DNA of 32,102 bases from a virus, in IMG/VR virus record IMGVR_UViG_3300027736_000149, positions 1-32,102 of that record. One strand, written 5' to 3'. Position 1 is the stretch's first letter. Every line of letters begins with the position of its first letter. This document shows positions 16,282 to 23,411 of this stretch, piece by piece. The position numbers and the translations under genes are program-made. A model generated the notes under the pieces. That model ran no database searches and was not told where the DNA came from. It was given only the letters and a program-made list of their open reading frames with translations.

Positions 16282-19200
16282 TGAATAAACTCCCCATACT
16301 TTGCGTCCTGGCAGCCGTGGCGGCGTTTCCGCAGGCTCAAACGCCTCTCACTATCACCCAATCCGCTGGCAGCGCTACGGGCGAATTGCGGATGCAGGAG
16401 CGGCGGACGAACGGCACAAACTACGTTGGAATAAAGGCCCCGCAGTCAGTGGCGACTAACACCGTCTGGACTCTTCCGAGTGCTGACGGCACCAGCGGCC
16501 AATGCCTCACCACCGACGGCGCCGGCCAATGGCAGTGGGAAGCGTGCAGCGATACCCGCCTAGTCAGCGATTACGACTGGACGCAGGTAATGGGCGCGCG
16601 CAGTGGCTCCGGGGCCATCACGCTGACCTTTACGGGCACAAGCTGCCCAGCGGCGGGCGCGGATGCGGCCTACGTCTTCCGCGTCTACGAAACCAGCACG
16701 CCAACGACTTACGAACTCGCCACCAGCAACGCCACGGGCACCTGCACGCGCGGCGGCGCTGGCACCATTGTGGCCACCGGACCCACTGGCACCTACACCA
16801 ACGCCACCGCTACCAGCGCCTCCAGCGGCTGGCAGGAGGCCGTGTTCAGCGTCGCCGATAGCCTCCCCGTTTACCTCCGCGCTGCCGTGGGCGGATACTA
16901 CGTCTACAGCGACATCCTCACCGAAGACCGCTACCTGACCGTCGAATGCGATGGGCCGGGGGCGCTGCTGGTACCCATGGCGAACAACGTCAGCGTCTTC
17001 AACGCCGCCTCCCCGGGCGGGATCAGGGTGAGTCATTGCGGCTTCAACAACGTGTACGCCAAGACCGGAACAAAGGCCGTCTACACCTACAACCCCGACG
17101 GCGACAGCTTCGGGACTCTCCTCTACGACAACAATATCAGCGGCTTCGAGAAGTGCGTCCACCTTGAATCCGTCTACGGCCTGACCGGGTACGCCTACAA
17201 CCGCCACATCGACTGCACGGACACGGCGCTGCACCTGGAAAATCCGAACACCGGGGACGCCGGGATTGGGCTGGTCGGGCCAGGGAATATCTTCAGTGAT
17301 TCGGTTCCTGGCGGCGCAAACTACGGGATTTTATGGAACGGGCCGGGAAACTTGAAGGTTATTGGCAACTCCTTCAACGGCTACTTGAAGCAAATCTATG
17401 GGCGCCTGAAAATGGGCGTTGCCGACGTCAGCGGTACCGCTGTTACTTGGCAATCCGGCCACAAGTTTCGCCCGTCCTACTTCACCCCAACGCCCGGAAA
17501 CTTCGTGTGCGGTTCGACCGTCGCCTCTACAATCGCCGGATACACCGACGACGAAAACCTCACTCTCACCACTGGCCCCGCGTCGCCAGTCAACGACTGC
17601 GACTACTACATCAACAACACCGGGCAGCTCCTCATCCAGAACAACACGTTCGACTCCTGGACCTGGACCACAAACGACGTTGAGCTAGCCGGGGACATCC
17701 TCTATCTCAACTGGCAAATTCAGAACAATTTCAGCTCAAACCCTAACCAGACCACCTTCGACGCTTCCTACAAAGTCAGCGGGGCTAACTGGTACTTCGG
17801 GAGCATCAAGGGCAATAACTGCCAAACCTCCTACGTCATCGGAACGTGCGTTGAACTCGACGGCGGTAGCTATATCGACGTGAGCGATAACCAGGTGGTG
17901 AACCTCGTCACGGGTACCGCCATCGGCGCCGGGGCATCCTACGTTATGACCGACGGCAACCGGTGCGCGAACTCCAATACGACGGACTGCGTGACCTCCG
18001 CGGCCTCAACGTCAATCCTCCGCGAAGTCACGCCGGTGACCTACACCCAACTCGTCGCCCTCAGCGCGGCCAACTCCAGCAGCCTCTACTGTTCCAATTG
18101 CAAGCAGACCTCCGCATCCTCCGCCACATGCGCCACGGGTGGCAGCGGGGCGCGGGCTACGCGCATAAATGGCGCCTGGAAGTGCGACGACGGCAGCGTG
18201 GCGAATGCGTTTGTGCAGGGCGGTAACTCGTTCGGGGCGACGGCGGAACTGGGGACCGCGGACGCCTACGGGGTCCAGTTCAAAACGAATAACACGGGCA
18301 TATGGGCATTCCAGACCACCGGCCATTTATGGGCCTCGTCCAATAATGTCTACGACATCGGCGCGGGTATTTCCTCGAACTCGCCACGCAATATCTATGC
18401 TGCGACGTCGATGGTGGCGCCGGCGTTCTCTGCCATCGATTCTAGCGGCTCCTATGTCGCCGCCAGAAAGCTCGAAGTCCACATGGACGGCACAGGCACG
18501 GCGTTCTTTAATTGGTCCTTCGGCACGTCAAACACCATGGACCTACTGGACACCGCCAGCGGGGTAATCCAGCGATGGGACCGCAACACGTCCGACGTGT
18601 CTTTTGACGCGAACGTATGGCCGCGCGGTACTACCGAGACGCGGAATCTTGGGCTGACGACGGCGCGATGGCTTGCGCTAAACACAAAGAACCTGAACCT
18701 CTCCGGCAACGTCACCAGCAATCTCACGCCATCTGGCACGCGCGACCTTGGCGCCACGGGCAGCGAGTGGAACGGGCTCTATGCTGGTACCGCAGTGGTC
18801 ACATCAATTATTGAGCCGAAAGTAAATGGCGGCGCGCAAAACGGGGATTCCACCAAGCGCTGGTCTACGACTTACACGCAAGACCTGAACGCCTCGGGCA
18901 CGATCACATTTCCAACCGGAACTACCGGATACGTCTGGACCAATGCTGGCTCCGGAGTAGGTGGATGGGCGGCGGCGGGGGCATGCTCCACCTGCATCAT
19001 CAACGGCGGCAACACCACCGGGGCCACGCTGACCATTGGCACGAATGACGCGCAAACGCTTTCGCTTGAAACGAACAATATTTCCTACCTGCAAATCAGT
19101 TCCACCGGCGTAACGACCATCGCGGGCAACGTAATTCCATCCGGCACGCGGTCACTTGGGATCACTGGGACCGAGTGGGATTCGATCTATGCCGGCTCGG

Positions 19201-20129
19201 GCGTCATCACCTCCATCATTGAGCCAAAAGTCAACGGCGGGGCACAGAACGGCGACACGCTGAAGCGCTGGAGCAACGTCTATACCGTCGACCTGAACGT
19301 ATCCGGCACCTGTACGGGATGCTCATCGCTGCCTGTCGTGGACACCACTGGAATCGCCAAGGGATCGGCCGACGCCACGAAGATAGTGCGGCTTGAGGTG
19401 GACGGCCTGACCACCGGAACCACCCGCGTGATGACCGTGCCAGATGTCAACATGACCCTAGCCGGGCGCGACGTTGCAAACACCTTCACCGCTGCTCAGA
19501 CCTACAACAGCACCGTGTCATACGCCTCCACGATCTCCAGCGGCCTATCGCCAACCACCACGCTCGCCTATGACCAGGGCTCCGCGTCGCTCCAATGGGC
19601 AACAATCTACACCGGCAACATCACCGCATCGCTCACCGGCACCTTCGGGACGCTGGTGGTCAACAGCCGCACGCTGACCCCGCAGGCGGCTAACTACACG
19701 CTGGCCGGCACGAACCTATCTCAGACGTTTTCAAACACGCAAACATTTAGCGGCACGCTGGCCGTGAGCGGCACAGTGGGCGACGATTTCATTCCCAACT
19801 CCGACGGCACTTATGTAAACGGCACAACGTCATTCAGGTGGGGCTCCATTGCCACTTACAACGCCGATTTCAACGGCGTGCTGACGTTCAGCGGCGGGAC
19901 TACCTTTACAGGCTCATTCCTGCCGACTACGAATAATCTCTACTCCATCGGCAACACGTCATTCCGGCTATCAACCGTCGTTACAACCAACTTCAACGTC
20001 TCTGGCACGATCACGGCGCCCAGCGGCTCATCTGGCTTATCGGCGACAAAGACGGTCCGGGACTCCGCTGGCACCGGCACCTGCACGCTGATCTTCAGCG
20101 GCGGAATCCTGACCGGCGGCACCTGCTAA
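16281..20129 (+). CDS. Large tailspike/fibre protein with apparent signal peptide
   Basis: A 1282-residue receptor-binding candidate. The N-terminus (Lys3, then PILCVLAAVAAF and PQAQ) reads as a Sec-type signal peptide, strange for a phage tail protein. An early TLPSADGTSGQCLTTDG block is common in phage fibres. Residues about 212-374 and 449-567 look like a right-handed beta-helix, the fold of tailspikes that cut polysaccharide (repeated N-N-x-I/F strand turns), but no catalytic residues can be assigned. From about 775 to the end run five or six fibre repeats. The mature part holds 24 cysteines, an even and unusually high number. TAATG couples it to the hub gene. No C-terminal self-cleaving chaperone was recognised. 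Confidence 0.7.
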   Translation: MNKLPILCVLAAVAAFPQAQTPLTITQSAGSATGELRMQERRTNGTNYVGIKAPQSVATNTVWTLPSADGTSGQCLTTDGAGQWQWEACSDTRLVSDYDWTQVMGARSGSGAITLTFTGTSCPAAGADAAYVFRVYETSTPTTYELATSNATGTCTRGGAGTIVATGPTGTYTNATATSASSGWQEAVFSVADSLPVYLRAAVGGYYVYSDILTEDRYLTVECDGPGALLVPMANNVSVFNAASPGGIRVSHCGFNNVYAKTGTKAVYTYNPDGDSFGTLLYDNNISGFEKCVHLESVYGLTGYAYNRHIDCTDTALHLENPNTGDAGIGLVGPGNIFSDSVPGGANYGILWNGPGNLKVIGNSFNGYLKQIYGRLKMGVADVSGTAVTWQSGHKFRPSYFTPTPGNFVCGSTVASTIAGYTDDENLTLTTGPASPVNDCDYYINNTGQLLIQNNTFDSWTWTTNDVELAGDILYLNWQIQNNFSSNPNQTTFDASYKVSGANWYFGSIKGNNCQTSYVIGTCVELDGGSYIDVSDNQVVNLVTGTAIGAGASYVMTDGNRCANSNTTDCVTSAASTSILREVTPVTYTQLVALSAANSSSLYCSNCKQTSASSATCATGGSGARATRINGAWKCDDGSVANAFVQGGNSFGATAELGTADAYGVQFKTNNTGIWAFQTTGHLWASSNNVYDIGAGISSNSPRNIYAATSMVAPAFSAIDSSGSYVAARKLEVHMDGTGTAFFNWSFGTSNTMDLLDTASGVIQRWDRNTSDVSFDANVWPRGTTETRNLGLTTARWLALNTKNLNLSGNVTSNLTPSGTRDLGATGSEWNGLYAGTAVVTSIIEPKVNGGAQNGDSTKRWSTTYTQDLNASGTITFPTGTTGYVWTNAGSGVGGWAAAGACSTCIINGGNTTGATLTIGTNDAQTLSLETNNISYLQISSTGVTTIAGNVIPSGTRSLGITGTEWDSIYAGSGVITSIIEPKVNGGAQNGDTLKRWSNVYTVDLNVSGTCTGCSSLPVVDTTGIAKGSADATKIVRLEVDGLTTGTTRVMTVPDVNMTLAGRDVANTFTAAQTYNSTVSYASTISSGLSPTTTLAYDQGSASLQWATIYTGNITASLTGTFGTLVVNSRTLTPQAANYTLAGTNLSQTFSNTQTFSGTLAVSGTVGDDFIPNSDGTYVNGTTSFRWGSIATYNADFNGVLTFSGGTTFTGSFLPTTNNLYSIGNTSFRLSTVVTTNFNVSGTITAPSGSSGLSATKTVRDSAGTGTCTLIFSGGILTGGTC
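18617..20040 (+). repeat. Diverged fibre repeats in the tailspike gene
   Basis: The encoded repeats follow a loose pattern: an aromatic or hydrophobic residue and P, an S/T-G-T-R or similar turn, L-G, a W or F about seven residues on, then a Y-x-x-x-L/F-N-x-S-G strand. Two adjacent units share the segment TSIIEPKVNGGAQNGD exactly, although the DNA differs at several synonymous positions. Starts lie near residues 779, 815, 951, 1088, 1170 and 1212. They probably build the trimeric shaft. Confidence 0.6.
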
Positions 20130-20134
20130 ACCTC

Positions 20135-20191
20135 CCCGGCGTCTGAACTGTGCCGTATAGCGGCTGCGTGGCGAAAGCCTAGGGCGCCGGG
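20135..20191 (+). ncRNA. Candidate three-way-junction RNA
   Basis: The gap between the tailspike gene and the next small gene folds compactly. CCCGGCG (20135-20141) pairs with CGCCGGG (20185-20191), extendable by three pairs including two G-U. Inside are GCCG/CGGC at 20152-20155 and 20161-20164 with a TATAG loop, and GGC/GCC at 20170-20172 and 20177-20179 closed by a GAAA tetraloop. There is no T tract, so it is not a simple terminator. It may be a cis-regulatory element for the downstream gene or an mRNA processing signal. It does not fit any riboswitch or ribozyme core I know. Confidence 0.35.
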
Positions 20192-20206
20192 AAATAACTC
20201 GACTTT

Positions 20207-20470
20207 ATGCGCACCATCGCACTACTCGCAAGCATGGGCCTGCTTGCGGCGGCTGAACAGCCGAAACCAACGCCCTCCCTGAACACCGCCGAGCGCACCG
20301 CGCTGGGCTACGTAGTCGCCGAGTCCAAAAAGCTCGACGACCAGCAAAAGCAACTCCGCGCGCAATACGAGGCCATCGTGGCCGATGCGTGCAAGCGCGC
20401 CGTAGGCGTCCCCGCGTGCAAGATCGGCGAAGACGGCACGCTGACGAAAATCGAAGAGGTGAAAAAGTGA
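20207..20470 (+). CDS. Small exported protein, coiled-coil
   Basis: An 87-residue protein not recognised. RTIALLASMGLLAAAEQ looks like a short signal peptide; after it come a Pro-rich KPTPS segment, a helix (ERTALGYVVAESKKLDDQQKQL) and two cysteines (DACKRAVGVPAC) close enough for a disulfide. It ends Lys-rich. The gene lies where lysis genes often sit; a periplasmic helper of lysis (spanin-like) is one possibility, but no lipobox or clear spanin feature is present. The N-terminal half resembles the 60-residue protein at 23615, which also has LAAAE, then K-P and P, near its start. Its TGA overlaps the next gene's GTG. Confidence 0.6.
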   Translation: MRTIALLASMGLLAAAEQPKPTPSLNTAERTALGYVVAESKKLDDQQKQLRAQYEAIVADACKRAVGVPACKIGEDGTLTKIEEVKK

Positions 20471-20826
20471 TCTCGCCCAAGCTCGTACCTGCTATCCTCC
20501 TCGCCATCGCCGCGCTGCGGGGCGAGTCCATCTGCGGCACCGACGAGCGCAACCAAACGCCCAACATCGACCTCATCCAAGTCGCTTGCGTGGACTACGA
20601 CCGCCTCCGCGAGCTGGCACCGCAGTACCCATGGCCGGTGGGCAAGGTGACGCAGGTGCTTGTCCACGTCCGCGAGGGCGACGCCGTGCGCGTGACCGTC
20701 GATGGCGTGGCGAAATTCGCCGATCTGGTACGTGACGCCTGGGGCCGGCTGATTGCGCTGATACAGCTCGATGGCGTGGAGCATACCAGCGTGAGCGTCA
20801 AGGTTTACCGGGCGGTGGAGGAGTGA
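20467..20826 (+). CDS. Small exported protein of unknown function
   Basis: A 119-residue protein with a probable signal peptide (PKLVPAILLAIAALRGES) and two cysteines in the mature part (SICGTDE and VACVDY). The C-terminal two thirds, with VTQVLVHVREGDAVRVTVDGV and VEHTSVSVKVYRAVEE, look beta-rich, possibly an Ig- or beta-sandwich-like domain. GTG 20467 is chosen because it gives a GTGA overlap with the previous stop; the longer frame upstream is just that gene in another frame. No family was recognised. The next gene again starts with GTGA overlap, so the three are one unit. Confidence 0.65.
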   Translation: MISPKLVPAILLAIAALRGESICGTDERNQTPNIDLIQVACVDYDRLRELAPQYPWPVGKVTQVLVHVREGDAVRVTVDGVAKFADLVRDAWGRLIALIQLDGVEHTSVSVKVYRAVEE

Positions 20827-20984
20827 AGCTCCGCACCGCTGCCGTCGTCGCTACCACCGACGACGGCGACAAGATCGGCGGGCCGTATTTTCTTCCATTA
20901 GACCCGCCCGCCAAGCAGGAAATTAACCAACTCGCCCGTGAATACGGGCCGCTCGACATCAAAAATCAGGAGCAAAAACCATGA
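20823..20984 (+). CDS. Small hypothetical protein (53 aa)
   Basis: A short gene starting at GTG 20823 and ending at TGA 20982-20984, with a GTGA overlap upstream and an ATGA overlap downstream. This tight packing on both sides is the main evidence that it is real. The product has a short beta-like start (KLRTAAVVATTDDGD), a YFLPLDPPAKQEINQL segment and a charged end; it lacks a signal peptide or membrane segment. No family was recognised. Confidence 0.6.
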   Translation: MKLRTAAVVATTDDGDKIGGPYFLPLDPPAKQEINQLAREYGPLDIKNQEQKP

Positions 20985-21355
20985 CCTACAAGGCCCCCAA
21001 TTCCGCCTACAATATCACCATCGAGGCCGCTGAGAAGTTCGTCGCCAAACTCCGCGCCCTCGGCTTCCCGGTGGGCAAGCTACACGCCAACGGGCAGGCG
21101 GCGGCGGAAACCGCGGACTATGTGCCCGTGGATGAACTGGCCGGGCTGGAACCGGGCGAGAAGTACAATCTCGTCGCGTTCAGCGCGGGCGACTGGCACA
21201 ACATCGCGTTGCTCGTTCAGACGTTCGGCAGCGGCTCACTGGAAGAATTCCGGCGCGTCTGCGTGGAGTTCGGCGCTGACTACCGGGCGCAACTCCTGAA
21301 CATCCCCGGCGCCGCGAAGGCCATCGAGAAGCTGATTCAAAAGGCCGGCGCATGA
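20981..21355 (+). CDS. Hypothetical protein (124 aa)
   Basis: A 124-residue protein, mainly helical, with no known motif. It has AAEKFVAKLRALGFPVGKLHANG, a loop, NLVAFSAGDWHNIALLVQTF, and a C-terminal helix with LLNIPGAAKAIEKLIQKAG. CAGGAG lies at good spacing before ATG 20981. It overlaps the following small membrane gene by four bases, so it may act with that protein in lysis or the virion. There is no endolysin signature: no clear amidase, lysozyme or transglycosylase catalytic set. Confidence 0.7.
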   Translation: MTYKAPNSAYNITIEAAEKFVAKLRALGFPVGKLHANGQAAAETADYVPVDELAGLEPGEKYNLVAFSAGDWHNIALLVQTFGSGSLEEFRRVCVEFGADYRAQLLNIPGAAKAIEKLIQKAGA

Positions 21356-21594
21356 ACTGGCGCAAGATCCTCAAAGCCGCCCTCATCGCCGCCGGTTCCG
21401 GTGCCGTTGGTGCCGTCGCGCAGTCCGCACAGGAAGGCGCAAAGCCGGAAGCGCTGAAGACCGCCGCTATCGCCGGGGCCGTCCTTGGCCTAATTGGCCA
21501 CCTGACGCAATCGCCACTCACACCCGAGGCACCACCGCCCGACGGCCAGTATCCTCCGCCGCCACGTCAAGCACCGCCACCGCCCGAGAAGTGA
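21352..21594 (+). CDS. Small membrane protein, possible holin
   Basis: An 80-residue protein with two short Ala/Gly-rich hydrophobic helices, about residues 9-27 (AALIAAGSGAVGAVAQ) and 37-54 (LKTAAIAGAVLGLIGHL). The C-terminal end is Pro-rich (PPPPRQAPPPPEK). Size, two membrane segments and the neighbourhood of another small membrane protein suit a holin, the protein that opens the inner membrane at lysis, but the helices are weakly hydrophobic and no holin family is recognised. A structural membrane-binding role is also possible. It overlaps the preceding gene by four bases. Confidence 0.5.
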   Translation: MNWRKILKAALIAAGSGAVGAVAQSAQEGAKPEALKTAAIAGAVLGLIGHLTQSPLTPEAPPPDGQYPPPPRQAPPPPEK

Positions 21595-21601
21595 AAATTC
21601 C

Positions 21602-21919
21602 ATGCCGGAGCAAATCTTGGCCGAACAGGAACCACTCGCAGCACTTCACCGCATTGGCGAGGTACTCGTCAATTTGCGCGACGACGTGGCGGAGTCCCGC
21701 ACGTCTCAAGCTGTCACCGTCGAAAAGCTGACGACAATATCAGCTCATCTCACCACACTCAACGGGCGCACCGCGAAAAGCGAGGATCGAATTTCGATGC
21801 TTGAAACCGCCCTCGCTGAAGTGCGCGGGGCGTGGAAGTTTGTCGCGCTAATCTCCTCGATTCCAGCCAGCATCATCGGTGCCGGGGCGATGTGGTGGGC
21901 TAATCACGGGGGCAAATAG
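21602..21919 (+). CDS. Coiled-coil tail-anchored protein, XhlA/holin-like
   Basis: A 105-residue protein. Residues 5-75 form a long amphipathic helix with heptads (IGEVLVNLRDDVAES; EKLTTISAHLTTLNG; SEDRISMLETALAEV), and residues 79-100 are one membrane segment (KFVALISSIPASIIGAGAMWW), followed by a short basic end. This architecture is shared with XhlA-type proteins in phage lysis cassettes and some antiholins. With the gene at 21352 it could form the membrane-opening pair. The TAG overlaps the GTG start of the metallophosphoesterase gene. No exact family match can be claimed. Confidence 0.55.
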   Translation: MPEQILAEQEPLAALHRIGEVLVNLRDDVAESRTSQAVTVEKLTTISAHLTTLNGRTAKSEDRISMLETALAEVRGAWKFVALISSIPASIIGAGAMWWANHGGK

Positions 21920-22668
21920 TGGCCAACATCAACCGCGTCTGGAAACGCTGGATGGCGACTGGGTGCTTACACAGCACCCACGCCTGCGCTGAATACCAGC
22001 GCAACGTCCGGGCCTTCAAGGCGGCATTCCACCCGGATCGGCACATCGAACTAGGCGACCTCCTTGAAACCACCGCGCTTCGATCCGGCGCCCGCGGCAC
22101 GAAGGACGAAGCCGAACCGTTGGAGCCAGATGTCAACAAGGCGCTGGCGTGGCTCACCGAAATGGAGCCGTCCGACTGGCTGCTGGGCAACCACGACGAC
22201 CGCATCATCCAGCTCCTCTCGCACCCGTCCGCTATCGTCGCCGAACTCGCCCGCCGGCTGTGGTCAGACATGCAGGCGGCGGCAGAGAAGGCCGGGGCGA
22301 AAATTCACCCCTACGACATCGAGCGCGGCTGGATTCGCGTGGGGAATATGTACATGGGGCACGGCTATATGTACAACATCAACGCACTGCGCGATCACGT
22401 CGAAATGATGGGCGGACATGTGGTCATGGCGCATCTGCACGTGGCGCACACGTTCCGGGCCCGCAATCATGGCGGGCACTGGGGCGTATGCGTCGGCACC
22501 GGCGGCGACCCGCGCACGATGGGGTACGCGCGGCGGCGGCGGCAGACCTTGGCGTGGAATCACGGCATTGCCTACGGCGAGTACACGGACAGCGACAGCA
22601 CGATGCACCTCCTCCAATGGAACTGCGCACACGGCGCGAAGGAGTCACCCCGATGGCTAATCTCCTAG
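21919..22668 (+). CDS. Metallophosphoesterase-like protein
   Basis: A 249-residue protein of the calcineurin-like phosphoesterase superfamily. Motifs in order: GCLHSTH at residues 15-21 (motif I, normally G-D-x-H), ELGDLLE with D47, LLGNHDDR with N91-H92-D93, MGHG with H148, and MAHLHVAH with H172 and H174. The motif I aspartate appears replaced by Cys16. Such phage enzymes may cut phosphodiesters in nucleic acids or nucleotides, or be altered to other tasks; substrate is unknown. GTG 21919 overlaps the previous TAG. The loss of the first metal ligand could mean reduced or altered activity. Confidence 0.7.
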   Translation: MANINRVWKRWMATGCLHSTHACAEYQRNVRAFKAAFHPDRHIELGDLLETTALRSGARGTKDEAEPLEPDVNKALAWLTEMEPSDWLLGNHDDRIIQLLSHPSAIVAELARRLWSDMQAAAEKAGAKIHPYDIERGWIRVGNMYMGHGYMYNINALRDHVEMMGGHVVMAHLHVAHTFRARNHGGHWGVCVGTGGDPRTMGYARRRRQTLAWNHGIAYGEYTDSDSTMHLLQWNCAHGAKESPRWLIS

Positions 22669-22886
22669 CAGACCTCGCCGCGGCGCTGGCGGCGGGCGGA
22701 ATTGAGACTCCAGGCGAAGGCTGGAAGACATCCGAGGCGCTGGCCGAGGAGTGCGGAGTGTGTCGGGATCACGCGCTCAAAATCCTCCGGCGAGGCATCA
22801 AAGCGGGCAAGGTGGAGTTACGGAAGTTCCGAATCATGAGCGGTGGGCGGCCGGCTCCCGTACCGCATTACCGAGTGATTGCATGA
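22653..22886 (+). CDS. Small helix-turn-helix DNA-binding-like protein
   Basis: A 77-residue protein. EGWKTSEALAEECGVCRDHALKILRRGIKAGKVELRKFR is the pattern of a winged helix: one helix, a turn at GVC, a recognition helix, then a G-K-V-E wing followed by a basic strand and a YRV ending. AAGGAG precedes ATG 22653, which lies inside the end of the metallophosphoesterase gene. It is the last intact plus-strand gene before the minus-strand operon, and could regulate late genes or that operon, though this is inference. Two cysteines (ECGVC) sit in the turn. Confidence 0.6.
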   Translation: MANLLADLAAALAAGGIETPGEGWKTSEALAEECGVCRDHALKILRRGIKAGKVELRKFRIMSGGRPAPVPHYRVIA

Positions 22887-23027
22887 CCCGCGAACGCTCA
22901 GGCACTGCTGGTCCATGAACTCCTCCACGTCCGCAGCGGCTGCACGGACCAGGCGCACGAGCCATGGATCAGGGACGTTGCGGCGGCGTTGGTGGGGTTG
23001 AAGAGACGCTCTTCGCCCGCCGCGTAG
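22883..23027 (+). pseudogene. HExxH metallopeptidase-like remnant or frameshifted small gene
   Basis: ATG 22883 overlaps the previous TGA in the ATGA manner common here but stops after 11 codons. The +1 frame from about 22887 stays open to TAG 23025-23027 and encodes QALLVHELLHVRSGC and HEPWIRDVAAALVGL. HELLH fits the HExxH zinc-binding motif of metallopeptidases. No standard start codon lies before the motif in that frame, so a one-base indel, a programmed +1 shift, or an unusual CTG start must be assumed. It could also be a coincidental open frame. The 3' end overlaps the minus-strand gene at 22969. Confidence 0.35.
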
Positions 23028-23154
23028 CAAGTGACTTCGCCATTGCCTCCGCGCGGCGTTCTGGCGACATCGAGCCGAATCCCTTGCGGGGGTTTTTTAC
23101 AGCCCCGCCAAGCCTCCCGATTTCAACGGCGGCGGGGTTTTTCGGGGTGGTCAT
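22969..23154 (-). CDS. Small basic protein, third gene of minus-strand operon
   Basis: A 61-residue basic protein read leftwards. AAVEIGRLGGAVKNPRKG followed by GSMSPERRAEAMAKSLATRR resembles small bacterial and phage proteins with a G-R-x-G-G start and an S-P-E-R-R helix, often proposed to bind nucleic acid. The C-terminal end is Ser/Thr/Pro-rich. Its start codon overlaps the stop of the middle gene (ATGA at 23151-23154), which supports it as real. It ends antisense to the HExxH remnant. It partly overlaps a plus-strand terminator-like hairpin, so that DNA would be doing two jobs. Confidence 0.55.
   Translation of the reverse strand: MTTPKNPAAVEIGRLGGAVKNPRKGFGSMSPERRAEAMAKSLATRRAKSVSSTPPTPPQRP
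23103..23142 (+). terminator. Plus-strand terminator-like hairpin at end of the first late block
   Basis: CCCCGCC (23103-23109) pairs with GGCGGGG (23131-23137), with a further inner GCC/GGC stem, and is followed by TTTTT at 23138-23142. A weaker CCC/GGG hairpin with six T lies just before it, at 23081-23098. Together they would end plus-strand transcription after the small helix-turn-helix gene. The same DNA encodes part of the minus-strand gene at 22969, so chance through its AAA-AAC-CCC codons cannot be ruled out. Confidence 0.5.
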
Positions 23155-23360
23155 GCGATCAACCCCCGGTACACGGCGGAAAACGAGTGGTTCGGCGTAA
23201 CCGGCAAGCGTCGCCAGCGGGGATCGCCATTTTCGGCCCAGACTTCGCGGATAAACTGATAGGCGGCTTCGACGCTGGGGTACTCGCCGGGCTGGAAGGC
23301 ATCGCGCACGCTGGCGGCTGCTTCTGTTGCGGCGGCGGCGGATATGTTTGGGTTGTTCAT
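23151..23360 (-). CDS. Hypothetical protein, second gene of minus-strand operon
   Basis: A 69-residue protein read leftwards. It begins with an Ala-rich low-complexity helix (ISAAAATEAAASVRDAF) followed by YPSVEAAYQFIREVWAENGDPRWRRLP, a compact helical unit, and ends FSAVYRGLIA. A clear GAGGAG ribosome site precedes the start at 23360, and its stop overlaps the next gene's start. No family was recognised. Both the strong ribosome site and the coupled layout argue that it is a real gene rather than a shadow; no plus-strand gene competes here. Confidence 0.6.
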   Translation of the reverse strand: MNNPNISAAAATEAAASVRDAFQPGEYPSVEAAYQFIREVWAENGDPRWRRLPVTPNHSFSAVYRGLIA

Positions 23361-23383
23361 CTTTTCATCTCCTCTGCGGGCTT

Positions 23384-23402
23384 AACGCCGCCCGCTGGCG
23401 TT
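23384..23402 (-). promoter_or_regulatory. Hairpin between first and second minus-strand genes
   Basis: AACGCC and GGCGTT arms with a seven-base loop lie in the 51-bp gap between the two genes. There is no T tract following on either strand. It may protect the mRNA or reduce downstream expression. Confidence 0.3.
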
Positions 23403-23411
23403 TGGGTTGGG

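Noticed and set aside
20148-20176. Resemblance of TGCCGTATAG with its stem to a type I-F CRISPR repeat, suggesting a solitary repeat unit
   Set aside because: Only about ten bases match, the conserved 3' handle is absent and the stem is shifted, so it is more likely chance. The structure itself is kept as an RNA candidate.
20135-20191. Hammerhead ribozyme
   Set aside because: There is a CTGAA segment and a GAAA, but the CUGAUGA core and the required arrangement of GAAA between stems are missing; here GAAA is a hairpin loop.
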